Source: Rhodeus uyekii
Lineage: Eukaryota; Chordata; Actinopteri; Cypriniformes; Acheilognathidae
Direction: 5' to 3'
Assembly: GCA_037043235.1 (NCBI GenBank)
Contig: JAWRVZ010000038.1
Span: 4,676,001-4,740,000, forward strand
DNA: 64,000 nt
The translations under genes and the position numbers were made by a program. Under the pieces are notes generated by a model. That model was not told where the DNA came from, made no database searches, and worked only from the letters and a program-made list of their open reading frames with translations. Below, one piece after another: positions 42,901-64,000 of the stretch (position 1 is the first letter of the stretch; each line of letters opens with the position of its first letter).

Positions 42901-44559
42901 AGCTTTGCCATTACAAAAATAAATTACATAAAAAATGTAATGTCTGTGTGTGTCTGCGTGTGTGTGCGCGGTGAAGAAGGGAGAGACAGATCAGATTTCA
43001 ACAATCACCAGTCAGTGAAAGCTCTGAACTAAGATTTAGCAACCAATATTTACTTAATTTGTATCATATTTCCCCTAAACACAATTGCCTGTTCCAGGCA
43101 AAAAAACATTCAGGACTAGATTTAAATAGTTCTGGGATTGAGCCTATTAACACCCTGAATCCTGCATAAGAGCTAAAAAATCATTTTAAAATCATACCGA
43201 CCCTCAAATTTTGAATGATGAATCCAAACTCTGTGTCTTACTCTCCATCCTCAGGCATATCAATAAGCCTGGAGTCCATCCTTGGTGTTTCACAGGACAA
43301 AGGTGCTGGTGGGAATGGTGCACCGAAACCCGACCCACGCAGACTCATGCAGAATAATTTGATGAGAGACCCCCGCAGGTTTAGTGATGCTGTTGTCATT
43401 CCACCTCCACGCCCACCACCTCCCAACATCAAATGCATCAGCCCACCAACCACCAACTTCAAAACCCAAATGATGGTCTTTGATCGGAGAACTGTAAACC
43501 CAGCCGTCTGGACCCCTCAAACTCATCCACAGCTAAAGACACAGTTCCAATTCCAACCACAGCAGCAGTCTTTAGGGACTACCAACCTTGTCAGGATGGT
43601 ACATCTGGCCAAGTCAAGCCCTCAGTTAGACGATGCCCTTGAAAAAGAGATGGAGAAGGAGCAAGAACAAGAAAGAGAACGGGAGAAGGGAAGGGAGAGG
43701 TATCCACCGCAAATTGACAAGGAAGCACTCATAGCGCAAGTATGCAGATTTCTTCATGTTCAACAATTTTGCTTTTCAATTTTGTCTTATAAATGTCATT
43801 TCTGTACTAATAATATAAAATTGAATAAATAACTGACATATATATATACAGTCTACTGTTTAAAAATTTGTGGTCACCTTGCACCATCTGTGAACCAGTG
43901 GCATTTCTATCCCCTCTTCCACGTTTAGGGTTTCCGCAGGTTGTTAAATGAGCACCCTCCCTACTTTGATGCTTTTTTCGATTTAAGCCCATCTCAACGG
44001 CAGAACTAGCACCCTAGTTTCACCCCCCTTCTTCACCTCCAAACTCAAAGTGTTCTTAGTCCTTCTACCACTGCTCATTTAATTTATCCATATCCATTGG
44101 GATGCCTGATCTACCTATTTTTTCTACAGTTTTACTGTATTTTTGAAGCTTTTTATTTTTTTCATAAAATATTTAGCATAATACATTTCTCTTTTGTCAT
44201 CAGGTTCAGGAAGCGGTACATGGAGTGACCATTGAGGAGGTTCAGAAAGCTCTGCAACGCAATGACTGGAACCCTACACGGGCGGAACAACAGCTCAAGG
44301 TAATTGAGAATTAACAGTTGTTCAAAGTAAATCATTTCATACATATCATATTTGAATTCGATTCACAATGTCATTCACTGTCATTCTTTTGGGTCATCAG
44401 ACGGACCAGCTGTATTACATGAATCAGTGCTCTCGTGAGGAATGTCAAAAAGTCCTTTCCCGCTACAATTGGGACCTGCATGTGGCAAGCCGTTACATCA
44501 TCCGATTGCTAAAAGAAAGAGATAGAACTCCATCGGATAGACGAGGAGAAAGAGTTTAA
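36936..44559 (+). CDS. tnk1: Non-receptor tyrosine kinase TNK1 (ACK family)
   Basis: Cytoplasmic tyrosine kinase of the ACK/TNK family. Exons: 36936-37095, 37922-37992, 38079-38267, 38379-38531, 39279-39556, 39647-39773, 39863-40009, 40291-40385, 42163-42309, 42393-42457, 43255-43739, 44204-44299, 44401-44559. All phases agree and give 723 residues (human about 666). Residues 1-53 form a SAM-like start (WLYQLLADVQLERFY). The kinase has the glycine loop GSGSFGVV (121-128), Lys146 in VAVK, HRDLAARN (Asp240) and DFG (Asp258). An SH3 domain follows (DLVTVIDHG ... GWFPA, exons 8-9). Exon 11 encodes SLESIL, proline-rich and highly charged Glu/Arg segments; the last two exons encode a UBA-like tail (VHGVTIEEVQKAL; CSREECQKVL). 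TNK2/ACK1 is excluded by its different C-terminus and by plscr3 linkage. An alternative ATG lies one codon downstream. Confidence 0.94.
39040..39200. mobile_element. Abundant cyprinid repeat fragment (tnk1 intron 5)
   Basis: ACAAGGATGCATTAAATTGA and TTCATCAAAGAATCCTGAAA are parts of the same family as 42490-42910. Confidence 0.6.
40062..40150. mobile_element. Abundant cyprinid repeat fragment (tnk1 intron 7)
   Basis: Begins ACACTACTGTTCAAAGGTTG and continues AAATAAATGCAGCTTTAAT, the characteristic start of this family; truncated. Confidence 0.55.
40819..41143 (+). mobile_element. hAT-like MITE, copy 1 (tnk1 intron 8)
   Basis: 325 bp with perfect 15-bp inverted ends CAGTGGTCCCCAACC / GGTTGGGGACCACTG and a perfect 8-bp target duplication GTATAGGG (40811-40818 and 41144-41151). 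It is very GC-rich inside, with repeated CGGACCG/CCGCGG words. No transposase frame. Confidence 0.92.
42490..42910. mobile_element. Abundant cyprinid repeat (tnk1 intron 10)
   Basis: Longest copy of the family in the window. Contains AAGGATTCATTGAATCATCA, TATTTCTTGAGCACCAAAT and GGATCCTGTGACACTGAAGA. Widespread in cyprinids by my recollection; no transposase. Confidence 0.65.
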
Positions 44560-44945
44560 CACACAGTTAAGACTGTTCATGATTATTGACGATTTAAAGA
44601 CTTTCCATTGATACCTCACTGAGTTGTCAAGAGGTCACTCAAAAAGCCTGTTTTCCTACCCTGAACAAGTTTCCATTCACCTCCAATGTGAAATTATCTA
44701 TAATGACTGTATTATTTGCTTGATGGATAAATTGGTGATATCACTTGTTATTTTACATCTGTTTCATATTAAATGCAGAAGGTTTTGTAACAGATGAGAT
44801 TCCAGTTGCCATTGTGACTTCTTATTGCTAATTTACAATTTTTTTGTATGCAAAAGGTTTTGTTAAAATTTAAATGTATGATACAGCGAAACTGTGTAAA
44901 TGTATAGGATGTTTTATGGAATGTTAGAAATATTTGTATCTGTTT

Positions 44946-44951
44946 AATAAA
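44946..44951 (+). terminator. tnk1: tnk1 poly(A) signal
   Basis: AATAAA 387 bp after the tnk1 stop; predicted mRNA end near 44965. Confidence 0.7.
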
Positions 44952-44965
44952 GTAAAACTTGCTTT

Positions 44966-45400
44966 TTTGCTGATTTTCATTCAGTTATTAACAATTAAAA
45001 CATCCAAGGTTGTCAAAAATAAAATGCTGAGTATTTTCCATAAAGACCTGACTCAGGTTTCCACAAGTGTTTTAATGAAACATTTCCACTCAAGAACAAA
45101 GCGTGACAAAATGTTGACAGAAAATTACCAAAACCATGTTAACCTTGTGCTTGCAACACATTGTGTCATTAAAACAAGACATCAAATGATATAAAAATGT
45201 TAATTAACAAATAAATGTCTATTTTCATCCATGTTTCAATGGGAAGTGTAAAGCGTTGAGGCTGAAAAGTGTTGCTGTACCCAAAACAACCACAATGTGT
45301 CATAGTAACACAAACGTTTGAGAGAATACAATCTTTCAAGTGTTATAAATGTAGCTTCTTCCATTTTGCTGTTAATTTTTGATCAGTAGGCCTACATAGT
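44966..45400. other. Spacer downstream of tnk1
   Basis: AT-rich with no recognisable gene; short open frames only. Confidence 0.5.
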
Positions 45401-45519
45401 TGCACCATATAACTCAAGGAAACATCGCTGCCTCCAAAATTTGGCCAAATCGAGGTATTTCAGCAGACAAAGATGTGAAGCCAATATTGGATTTCTTTAG
45501 GTGATGTAGCAGACTGCTA

Positions 45520-45870
45520 TTTACTTTGTCTATGGATTCGAGGTTTATAAACATCTTAATTCTTCTCTATCTAAGCCATGAAATACTTATCTCTTGCCTT
45601 TCTGATATTAGCATCACTGGTTCCTCTCTTTCCTGGCTCATTTCCTACATACGCGACAGAAAGTATTGTATCACTATACAAAGGTATAAATCTACCACTG
45701 CTCCCTTACATAGGGTGTTCCTCAAGGTTCAGTTCTTGGCCCACTACAGATCATCATCCCTTTAATGATATCATGCGCATGCATGGACTTGACATATAAA
45801 TTTAACTTACCATCAGCTCTGATAGGCCATCCCTACCTTACTCACTTATTGTGCATATCAGGAGTATCAA
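45520..45870 (+). pseudogene. LINE reverse-transcriptase fragment
   Basis: Plus-strand translation gives LSWLISYIRDRKYCITIQ followed by YKSTTAPLHR. In another frame the residues continue as a degraded GVPQGSVLGPL-like motif, then HGLDI/YKFNLPSAL. This is the RT palm region of an L2/CR1-type non-LTR element, frameshifted just before the conserved PQGS block. It is a short, dead fragment. Confidence 0.7.
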
Positions 45871-46967
45871 GTATTCGCTGTCCATGAATTTCCTTAAACT
45901 AAATACTGTAATAAACAAAGCCTAAACATTGATGATTGGCTCTGCTACCTCAGTCAATGGATCTGTCCTTTAATATTGATATGGTTTGTGTTTAGCCTTC
46001 TTCCTCTATCCATGAGCATGGTGTCATATTTATCTCAATTAAAATATAAAGAATATCTAAAGCTTTATTATTTGGATACAATTTAATTTTATTCCGTTAA
46101 CTTTAAAGTGTTTAGAAATTGTTTTACAATATGGTTATCTTTTTAAATGTTCCTCTTATTCAATTTGTGTTAACCTATTTGTTGTTGCATTTTCATCGAT
46201 ATTTCTGAATATTCAGATATTTCAGTCATAGCCAAGGCTATATGCATATGGGTTTGTTAAATATGTTGTTGAATGCTTGTTTGATAATATATGTTAATTA
46301 TGTGTTTTAGTGTTTAGTTTTAGTGATGACCATATGCCACATATTTTCTGCTCTTAGTGTAGTAGAGAGAGAAAAGCAGATCTTTGAAAAGCATACTTCC
46401 TCAAAAAGAAAGCAGAACCATCATATTGTATATTTTGCAACAATATACACTCCCTTTAATGCACCGTCGGAGATTAAAAATATTACTGTCTTTAATAAAA
46501 TTTTACTGACCCCAAACTTTTAAAGTTTCACACAGATGAGAACGGTGCACACAACTTTAAATCCACAACAGTGCATTTGAAGTTGAAGTCAACACAATTT
46601 TAAGTCAACACAAAGTTCTCTGGTAACTTTCTAAATATATACTGGGAACGATTAATGGTATTTTTTAGCATCTCACACATTTATTTAACAATTTTGAGTG
46701 TAACCATTACCATATGTTGTCTTTAAACCCATTCAATATTGAAATGAATGCCTATGAGAAGCAAATAAACACACAGCTAAAAATAAAACAATGTCCATCT
46801 CATGCTAAATCAGTTTAAGCCCTCGTCCCATAAAAAGAATTAGCTCAATTCTCTGCACAGCTGCTTGCCAGTTCTACTGGAGCATTCTCGGTCTAAACAC
46901 AGTCTCTACTCTTCAACATAAAAGTAACCTCACAAAACAACAGAAACCTTTTAAATCCCAACAGAAT
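45871..46967. other. Intergenic, with repeat scrap at 46480-46525
   Basis: Mostly AT-rich. TTTACTGACCCCAAACTTTT at ~46502 is the terminal phrase of the abundant repeat seen in tnk1 introns. No gene seen. Confidence 0.5.
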
Positions 46968-47140
46968 ACTTTCCTGTAGCTCAAACAGTAGAGCGTGGTG
47001 CTTGCAACACCAATGTCATGGGTTTGATTCCGAGGGAAAGCAAGAACTGATTAGAATGTTGATGTGGATTTTGAATGCAATGTAAGTAGCTTTGGATAAA
47101 AACGTCTGCCAAATGCATAAATGTAAAAATGTAGAATGCA
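46968..47140 (+). mobile_element. tRNA-derived SINE
   Basis: A-box-like TAGCTCAAACAGTAGAGCG (46977-46995) and B box GGTTTGATTCC (47021-47031) have pol III spacing. A tail follows with TAGCTTTGGATAAAAACGTC and TGCCAAATGCATAAATG, the conserved 3' module of vertebrate V-SINE-like elements. A degenerate tRNA with no intact cloverleaf. Confidence 0.8.
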
Positions 47141-47261
47141 ATGTTAAACACTAACGGTGTTAAAAAGGTTAACTTACCCTCAAACATACACTGAACTCTT
47201 GGTTGATTAAACCAAACCTTGCAACCTCAAAGTTCATCCAACCTAGCCAATTGACATATGT

Positions 47262-47425
47262 CATGGCCAAAATTGTTGGCACCCCTGACATTTTTATTTA
47301 CATTTTGCTATACACCTGTTTATGTCCTTTGTGTGTATTGGAAAAAAACAAAAAAATTGACCTAATTTCACACAAAACTCCAAAAATGGGCTGGACAAAA
47401 TTATTGCCACCAAATATACCTTATT
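47262..47425. mobile_element. Tc1/mariner terminal fragment
   Basis: Left TGGCCAAAATTGTTGGCACC and right GGCTGGACAAAATTATTGCC resemble outer regions of fish Tc1-like elements. The transposase body is absent. Confidence 0.45.
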
Positions 47426-47762
47426 TATAATACCTTACGATATTCATCATGGTGAATATCGCCCCCTATTTGGTAATTTTGTATTAATTTTTGTTTAAAA
47501 ATCTTTTAATCACTGTGAATAAGAACTATATTGTTTATTTGCTGCTAATTATATAATAAACAGAAATACATATTAAAATAATTAACAGTTTGTGGTTGCA
47601 AAGAAAAAATGGCTTTTAAATGATTTTTTTATGTTTAGTAATTTTGTGTCCACATTGCTTGAAAGGTAAGATGCATCATAAATGACTTTAGGATAGAAAT
47701 TTCTAGCATAGAAGAAAATAAAATACATATAAATTAACCCTCAAACAGAAGCTGCTCCAGAG

Positions 47763-48050
47763 CTGGGGTCTCATTTATAAAGCGTGCGTACGCACAAAAC
47801 GGGGCTGGAAACGTACGTACGCCAGTTTCCACGCAAAGTTTGTGATCTATAAAAAACAAACTTGATGGGAGAATGTGCGGACCTTGAAGCAAACTTTGAG
47901 CTGTGCGTTCACACATTCTGGAGACAAAGGGAATTAACAACACAGATGGTTAAAAAATATTTTTTTTTTGGCGTATGCCATTTTTTACTTTTAGGCATAC
48001 GTAAACTTTTAGTAGGGATCCTACGCACAGTTTTATAAATGAGACCCCAG
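47763..48050. mobile_element. MITE with 19-bp perfect terminal inverted repeats
   Basis: Left end CTGGGGTCTCATTTATAAA is the exact inverse of the right end TTTATAAATGAGACCCCAG. Subterminal GTGCGTACGCAC is palindromic. 288 bp, no coding frame. The target duplication is unclear, so the superfamily is not assigned. Confidence 0.85.
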
Positions 48051-50035
48051 GTTACTTTCAGAGTGAGTTGATGTGGCTACTTGCATATCTTGAAAGTTAC
48101 CTTTTTGGGGAACTGAAAGTTGAGTTATCTGCTTAGTTACCCTTAAACATACCCATGTCACATAACCTGCAGATCTACCTCAGTTAAAAACAAACAAACA
48201 TGAATTTACAGTTTCCTGCTGTTAAAGTATGGTTTATGATGTGTCATTTTAGCGTAAACTCGTCAAAACCCTTGGTGTACACACTACAGAGAGTTACAGT
48301 AACACTGAAGCAATGTTGAAGTTAATTAGATTATAAAGTGCTTAATTAAAAGACTGACCAATAGTAATGAACACATGCTGTTAACAAGTAGAATCACTGA
48401 AGAAGAGAGAAATAAGAACAGAAAAACTGTTAAATCTCCATTAGAACTTTTGTAGATGTTTGACAGAATCAATCTGGTCAGTAATAAATAAATCTGGCAA
48501 TGCTGTTTGTGGAATTGTTTAACCAGATCTTGAGACATTTGAGGTCTTATTTTCTCTTGTATAATTTACCTAAGACTATGGCTGAAGACAATTGTATCTC
48601 TTTCCTTCAGTATTCCTTATTCCTCATTAAAAGCAGCTCTTTTTCATCAATTGCCTGAATCTGCTCACGTTGTCATTCACTTCTTTAGTTGACTATAGGG
48701 AACATTGGATGAGGGTGAAGGGTTTACTATATGTACAAATAGTTTTTTTTGTGTGGTTATTCTCAATAACCGGTTTTTCATGTTATTGTACATCAAACAA
48801 GAGATTTCACAGTCTATTTTTGTAATTTTATTAACTACTGAATTTCAAACCTACAGGAAAAGTTAAGTTTGTAAAATACATAAAGCTATTGTAAAATTAC
48901 ATATTTTTTTCAACAGTGCACCAATATGAGTGATTTTTCAAACTTTTCCTAGATGTAGTCACAATATAACGGGAAAAATCACCAACATATACGTATATAA
49001 TGTTACACAAAATATTGGAAATATTATAGAAATTAATACAAATAGAGACAAAAAACACATACATATGAGTAGACTAGGGAATTTTGCAATCATTAGCTTA
49101 CTGTGGTGGTACAGTTTAAAGAACATCTTTAATTCAGTATATGTGGGAAAATATCAAATTTAAAAAGAACATATTGACCAAAACAGACATTAAACAAAAA
49201 GTTAACACACCTCAGTCAACATTTTTTATATGTATATAAGTTATATTCCAATATTTATAGAAGTCCCGTTTCTATATAGCAAACCAGGACAAAAAGATAT
49301 TACATATTATATGGCAATGACAGAAAACCTAAGTGTTTAGAATAATTTCCTGAAGTTTTATTTGTCATACTAATCATTTATTTAACTGGCAAACATTTAT
49401 TATACCTTCCCAAGAGCCCCCAGTAGAATACAAATTCTTCACACATTAAAAAAAACGTTCTACCCGTTTTAAGCAACACATGCAACCACTTTTTCACAAC
49501 TCAGTAACTTGCTAGCTGTGCCACCCCCTTCATCATGCATTATTTGGCTGTAGAAACATTTGTGTAGATCGACTAAAATGCATCGCATTTAGCACAATAA
49601 AATTGAATTTCCTTCTTAAACAGAAAAATATACTTTATGTGTGTGATACAAAATCAAAACATGCATATGGTTAATTTCTAATAAAAACATTTAACAACAA
49701 CACAATACAAAAGTTAGCTGCTTATACTCTAACTCATCTAAAGTTCTTCTAGGCAATGACTGTTTTAAAGGCACCAGTGAACTACTAATGATACCTCGAC
49801 TGTCATTGTAACTATTGTTGGTCATGTGAACACTATGAAAACCATGCACATGTCCCTCGGGTTCACTGCAGAAGGAGCTGTCTATACATTTTGGTTACAC
49901 AGGAAAAAGAAATTCCAGACTCAGAGCCCATCCACAGACTATGAATTTCATCAGTTTAAAAACAGACAGGAAATAGTTGCAAAGTGATGTGAGTTAGATG
50001 AAAATCGGTTGCTGTATAAGTAACTTATCAAGAGC
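48051..50035. other. Intergenic and probable plscr3 3' UTR
   Basis: AT-rich. Minus-strand AATAAA words at 49357-49362 and 49396-49401 are candidate plscr3 poly(A) signals, implying a 3' UTR of at least ~0.65 kb. No coding region seen. Confidence 0.4.
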
Positions 50036-61879
<11,844 letters not shown>

Positions 61880-61892
<13 letters not shown>

Positions 61893-62000
61893 GTTGAGGA
61901 CAGATCTGTGTTTTTCAGAGCCAAAGCCCGTATAGCAGCACCACGATCACTATATGGGCGAAGAAAATACAAGGATGTTGTGCTGTCCACAATACAAACA
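61880..62000 (-). other. plscr3: plscr3 5' UTR/start exon
   Basis: Acceptor CTTGTTTCCAG before 62000, then 108 nt of leader without any ATG, then ATG at 61892 and 13 coding nt before GTAAAT. Confidence 0.6.
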
Positions 62001-62552
62001 CTGGAAACAAGCAGAACAGGTCCAAAAGGACAAAAGCTCAGCATGAAGTGAAAAGACCAATGGTTAAATCTTCAGGATGAATTTTGAAATGAAATATGAA
62101 GGTATACGAAAACCCAACAGGTATTAAACTCTCGTTTAGCCTATTGTATCGTGTTCAGTTTTTTTTAGATGGCGAGAAACACACTGAAGCAATAATACTA
62201 TGGCGTCATGGCAAGTGGGTGTGGCGAAGGTTATTTATTAGTTTCTGCTTATCGCATGAAGTCAAGCATACACGGTTTCATCACAAAGAAAAAAGCTAAT
62301 ATGGCCAAGCATTCGCGAACAATGATATTAAAAAAGAAAAGTAGAAACTGATCAAAAAACCCTTACCACGAACCGTCTCTCGAAAAAAAGACAATTTAAT
62401 AAATAAAAAATACATTTCTTCTAAACGTATATAGTCTATTATATCATTATATCATGTGCAAAACATTGTAAAAAATGTAGCCATACAGCCGAAGCTTCGA
62501 AAAGAGTCAAATATAATATATATGTACATATAATCCACAAACTCTCACTTAC

Positions 62553-62815
62553 GTCTCAAGCTCTAGGGAAGCAGGTTGGAGACTCCTCAAACAAGACTAA
62601 ATCTCCACTGAGTAACTCTTGTTGTCGCGGTGGTTATAACTATTTATGGAAAGAAGAGAGTTTTAGATTTTCTTCACCTTCGGTTTACACTTTTGATAAA
62701 AAGGAAAAAGGAAAAAGAAAAAAGCTCGTGTTTGTATCGTTTAAACACTTACGCCCAAACATGAAGCATTCGTTTTCGCTATGAATCAATCTCCTCCCCT
62801 TTTATGACGCGTTCA
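62553..62815 (-). promoter_or_regulatory. plscr3: plscr3 non-coding exon 1 and promoter
   Basis: Strong donor GAGAC|GTAAGT ends a leader exon at 62553. CATAAAAGG on the minus strand near 62800 is a TATA-like word. The start is inferred to lie about 30 bp downstream of it (leftward). Confidence 0.45.
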
Positions 62816-62849
62816 TCTGAAACCTGAGAAAACCACAAGACTTCCATTA

Positions 62850-62961
62850 GTTTTGTTTTGTTGTTGTTGTGTTCCCTAGTATGTAGCTACGATTGTTTTA
62901 CATGTAAGATGCAATTATTTTTGTTCCCTGACTTTGTATTGTAATTATGTGAGATTAAGCA

Positions 62962-62996
<35 letters not shown>
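62850..62996 (+). mobile_element. Retroposed insert with poly(A) tail
   Basis: 147 bp ending in a ~33-bp A run, flanked by perfect 15-bp duplications ACAAGACTTCCATTA (62835-62849 and 62997-63011), as expected for LINE-driven target-primed insertion. The body has no pol III boxes or coding frame that I can see, so the source transcript is unknown. Confidence 0.82.
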
Positions 62997-62998
<2 letters not shown>

Positions 62999-63011
62999 AA
63001 GACTTCCATTA

Positions 63012-63960
63012 AGCCATCAGATTAACGTTTAAAAGAAAAGTATATTTCTGCGCTTATTGTAAAGTTCAGTAAACGACAGCGAAATGGGAAGTACTTGGGA
63101 AGTTTTAAAAATATATATAAAATATATACAATATTTTAATAAATACATTTTATATAAATAAATATGATAAATATGATATTTAATACATATATTTTAATAA
63201 TAATAATAAAAAACGTTTCCCCCCCCATAAATTTGTAACTTAGTGATACTGTTTTAAACATTTCCGCAGCCAGCTGGAATTTACAGACCCTCGTGTGAAA
63301 ACCGCAAACACCCAAAAGACGACAACACTTCCTTCGCGACACCAGTATAAAAGTGCACTACGACATATTGTAGACTCATAACGTGATATTAAGAGGCGTT
63401 TTGAGTAAAGCTTTTCATAACTCGATGGAAAAATATAATTGCTTATTAGACAACAGAACACCGCTGTATCCTCGAAAGGATATAGAGGACATGGGTTATT
63501 GGTCAAACATGGTACTTTGAGCCTGGTGGCAAGTCTGAGAAACTTGAGGATTTAGTCACAAATATTTTTTAATATTTATATTTTTTATATTTATGTTTTA
63601 GTATTTCTGTCGTTTATCTTTATCTCCTCCAACAGGAGGCATAACTGAGCAGATTCTGTGAAATATGTCGTCCATTCAGCCAACTTACTAGCTGTTTTAA
63701 TATTAATTTATCCCATTGGACCCAGCATTTATAAAATAAAGGGCTGTAAATTTGATGTGAATATGTGAATTTCAAGTCTCAGAAGTGTAGCCGTCACGTG
63801 TTACTTTAAAACAATAATATCAAAATTGACAAACAAATTGTAATAAAATGATAAATTAGCCAAAAATGACCGTCCGTTTTCAGTGAGGACAAAATACTTA
63901 TATTTGCTGGTTGACGGGATAATTCAAGACAGTAAAGCATATTCCAAAGATAATCTCAAA
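63012..63960. other. Sequence right of plscr3; possible promoter word
   Basis: AT-rich, no clear exon. TATAAAAG at about 63346 (plus) follows a CpG-containing stretch and could be a promoter element, but no downstream exon is visible. Confidence 0.3.
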
Positions 63961-63964
63961 TGTT

Positions 63965-63970
63965 TTTATT
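63965..63970 (-). terminator. Possible poly(A) signal of a gene beyond the window
   Basis: AATAAA on the minus strand at the window edge. In human the gene after PLSCR3 is TMEM256, on the same strand; whether that applies here cannot be seen. Confidence 0.25.
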
Positions 63971-64000
63971 GAACATGTCATGTACAAACATGGCAAATAC

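Noticed and set aside
46977..47035. Possible functional tRNA gene
   Set aside because: A and B boxes are present, but acceptor and anticodon arms do not fold correctly and a SINE tail follows; it is a tRNA-derived SINE.

Overview
The window is vertebrate nuclear DNA, most likely from a cyprinid (carp/zebrafish-type) teleost. It has split genes with GT-AG introns, fish-type protein sequences, and many short non-autonomous DNA transposons and tRNA-derived SINEs of kinds I recognise from cyprinid genomes. Species and gene names come from recognising sequences, not from a search.

Layout. (1) Positions 1-15789 are one head-to-tail satellite-like array that runs off the left edge. It has ten units of about 1.08-1.95 kb, built from a 1.1 kb core with or without an extra ~0.72 kb internal module. 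It has no convincing genes. Fourteen units or modules carry an identical CTCF-like word, and some unit junctions carry a 59-bp hairpin-prone block. (2) 15790-20130 is intergenic, with several DNA-transposon relics and one GC-richer candidate conserved element. (3) eif4a1 (minus, ATG 27112 to stop 21253) encodes the DEAD-box translation initiation helicase. It has an optional-looking 15-nt microexon, and its introns hold four H/ACA-type and one C/D-type snoRNA candidates. (4) senp3 (minus, ATG 31296 to stop 28127) encodes a nucleolar-type SUMO protease. It lies upstream of eif4a1 on the same strand, about 1 kb away. (5) tnk1 (plus, ATG 36936 to stop 44559) encodes an ACK-family tyrosine kinase with SAM-like, kinase, SH3 and UBA-like parts. 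(6) plscr3 (minus, ATG 61892 to stop 50036) encodes a phospholipid scramblase and converges on tnk1. Its introns are filled with transposons, including a hAT MITE nested in a PIF/Harbinger relic. (7) The right edge holds a small retroposed insert with perfect 15-bp target duplications. It may also hold the 3' end of another minus-strand gene.

The order senp3/eif4a1 and tnk1/plscr3 matches, up to rearrangement, the human 17p13.1 neighbourhood (TNK1, PLSCR3 ... SENP3, EIF4A1). I know of no common pathway for the four genes, so this is ancestral linkage rather than a functional cluster. All exon boundaries were read by eye from splice consensus, reading phase and family alignment from memory. 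Together they give uninterrupted proteins of 411 (or 406), 541, 723 and 315 residues.
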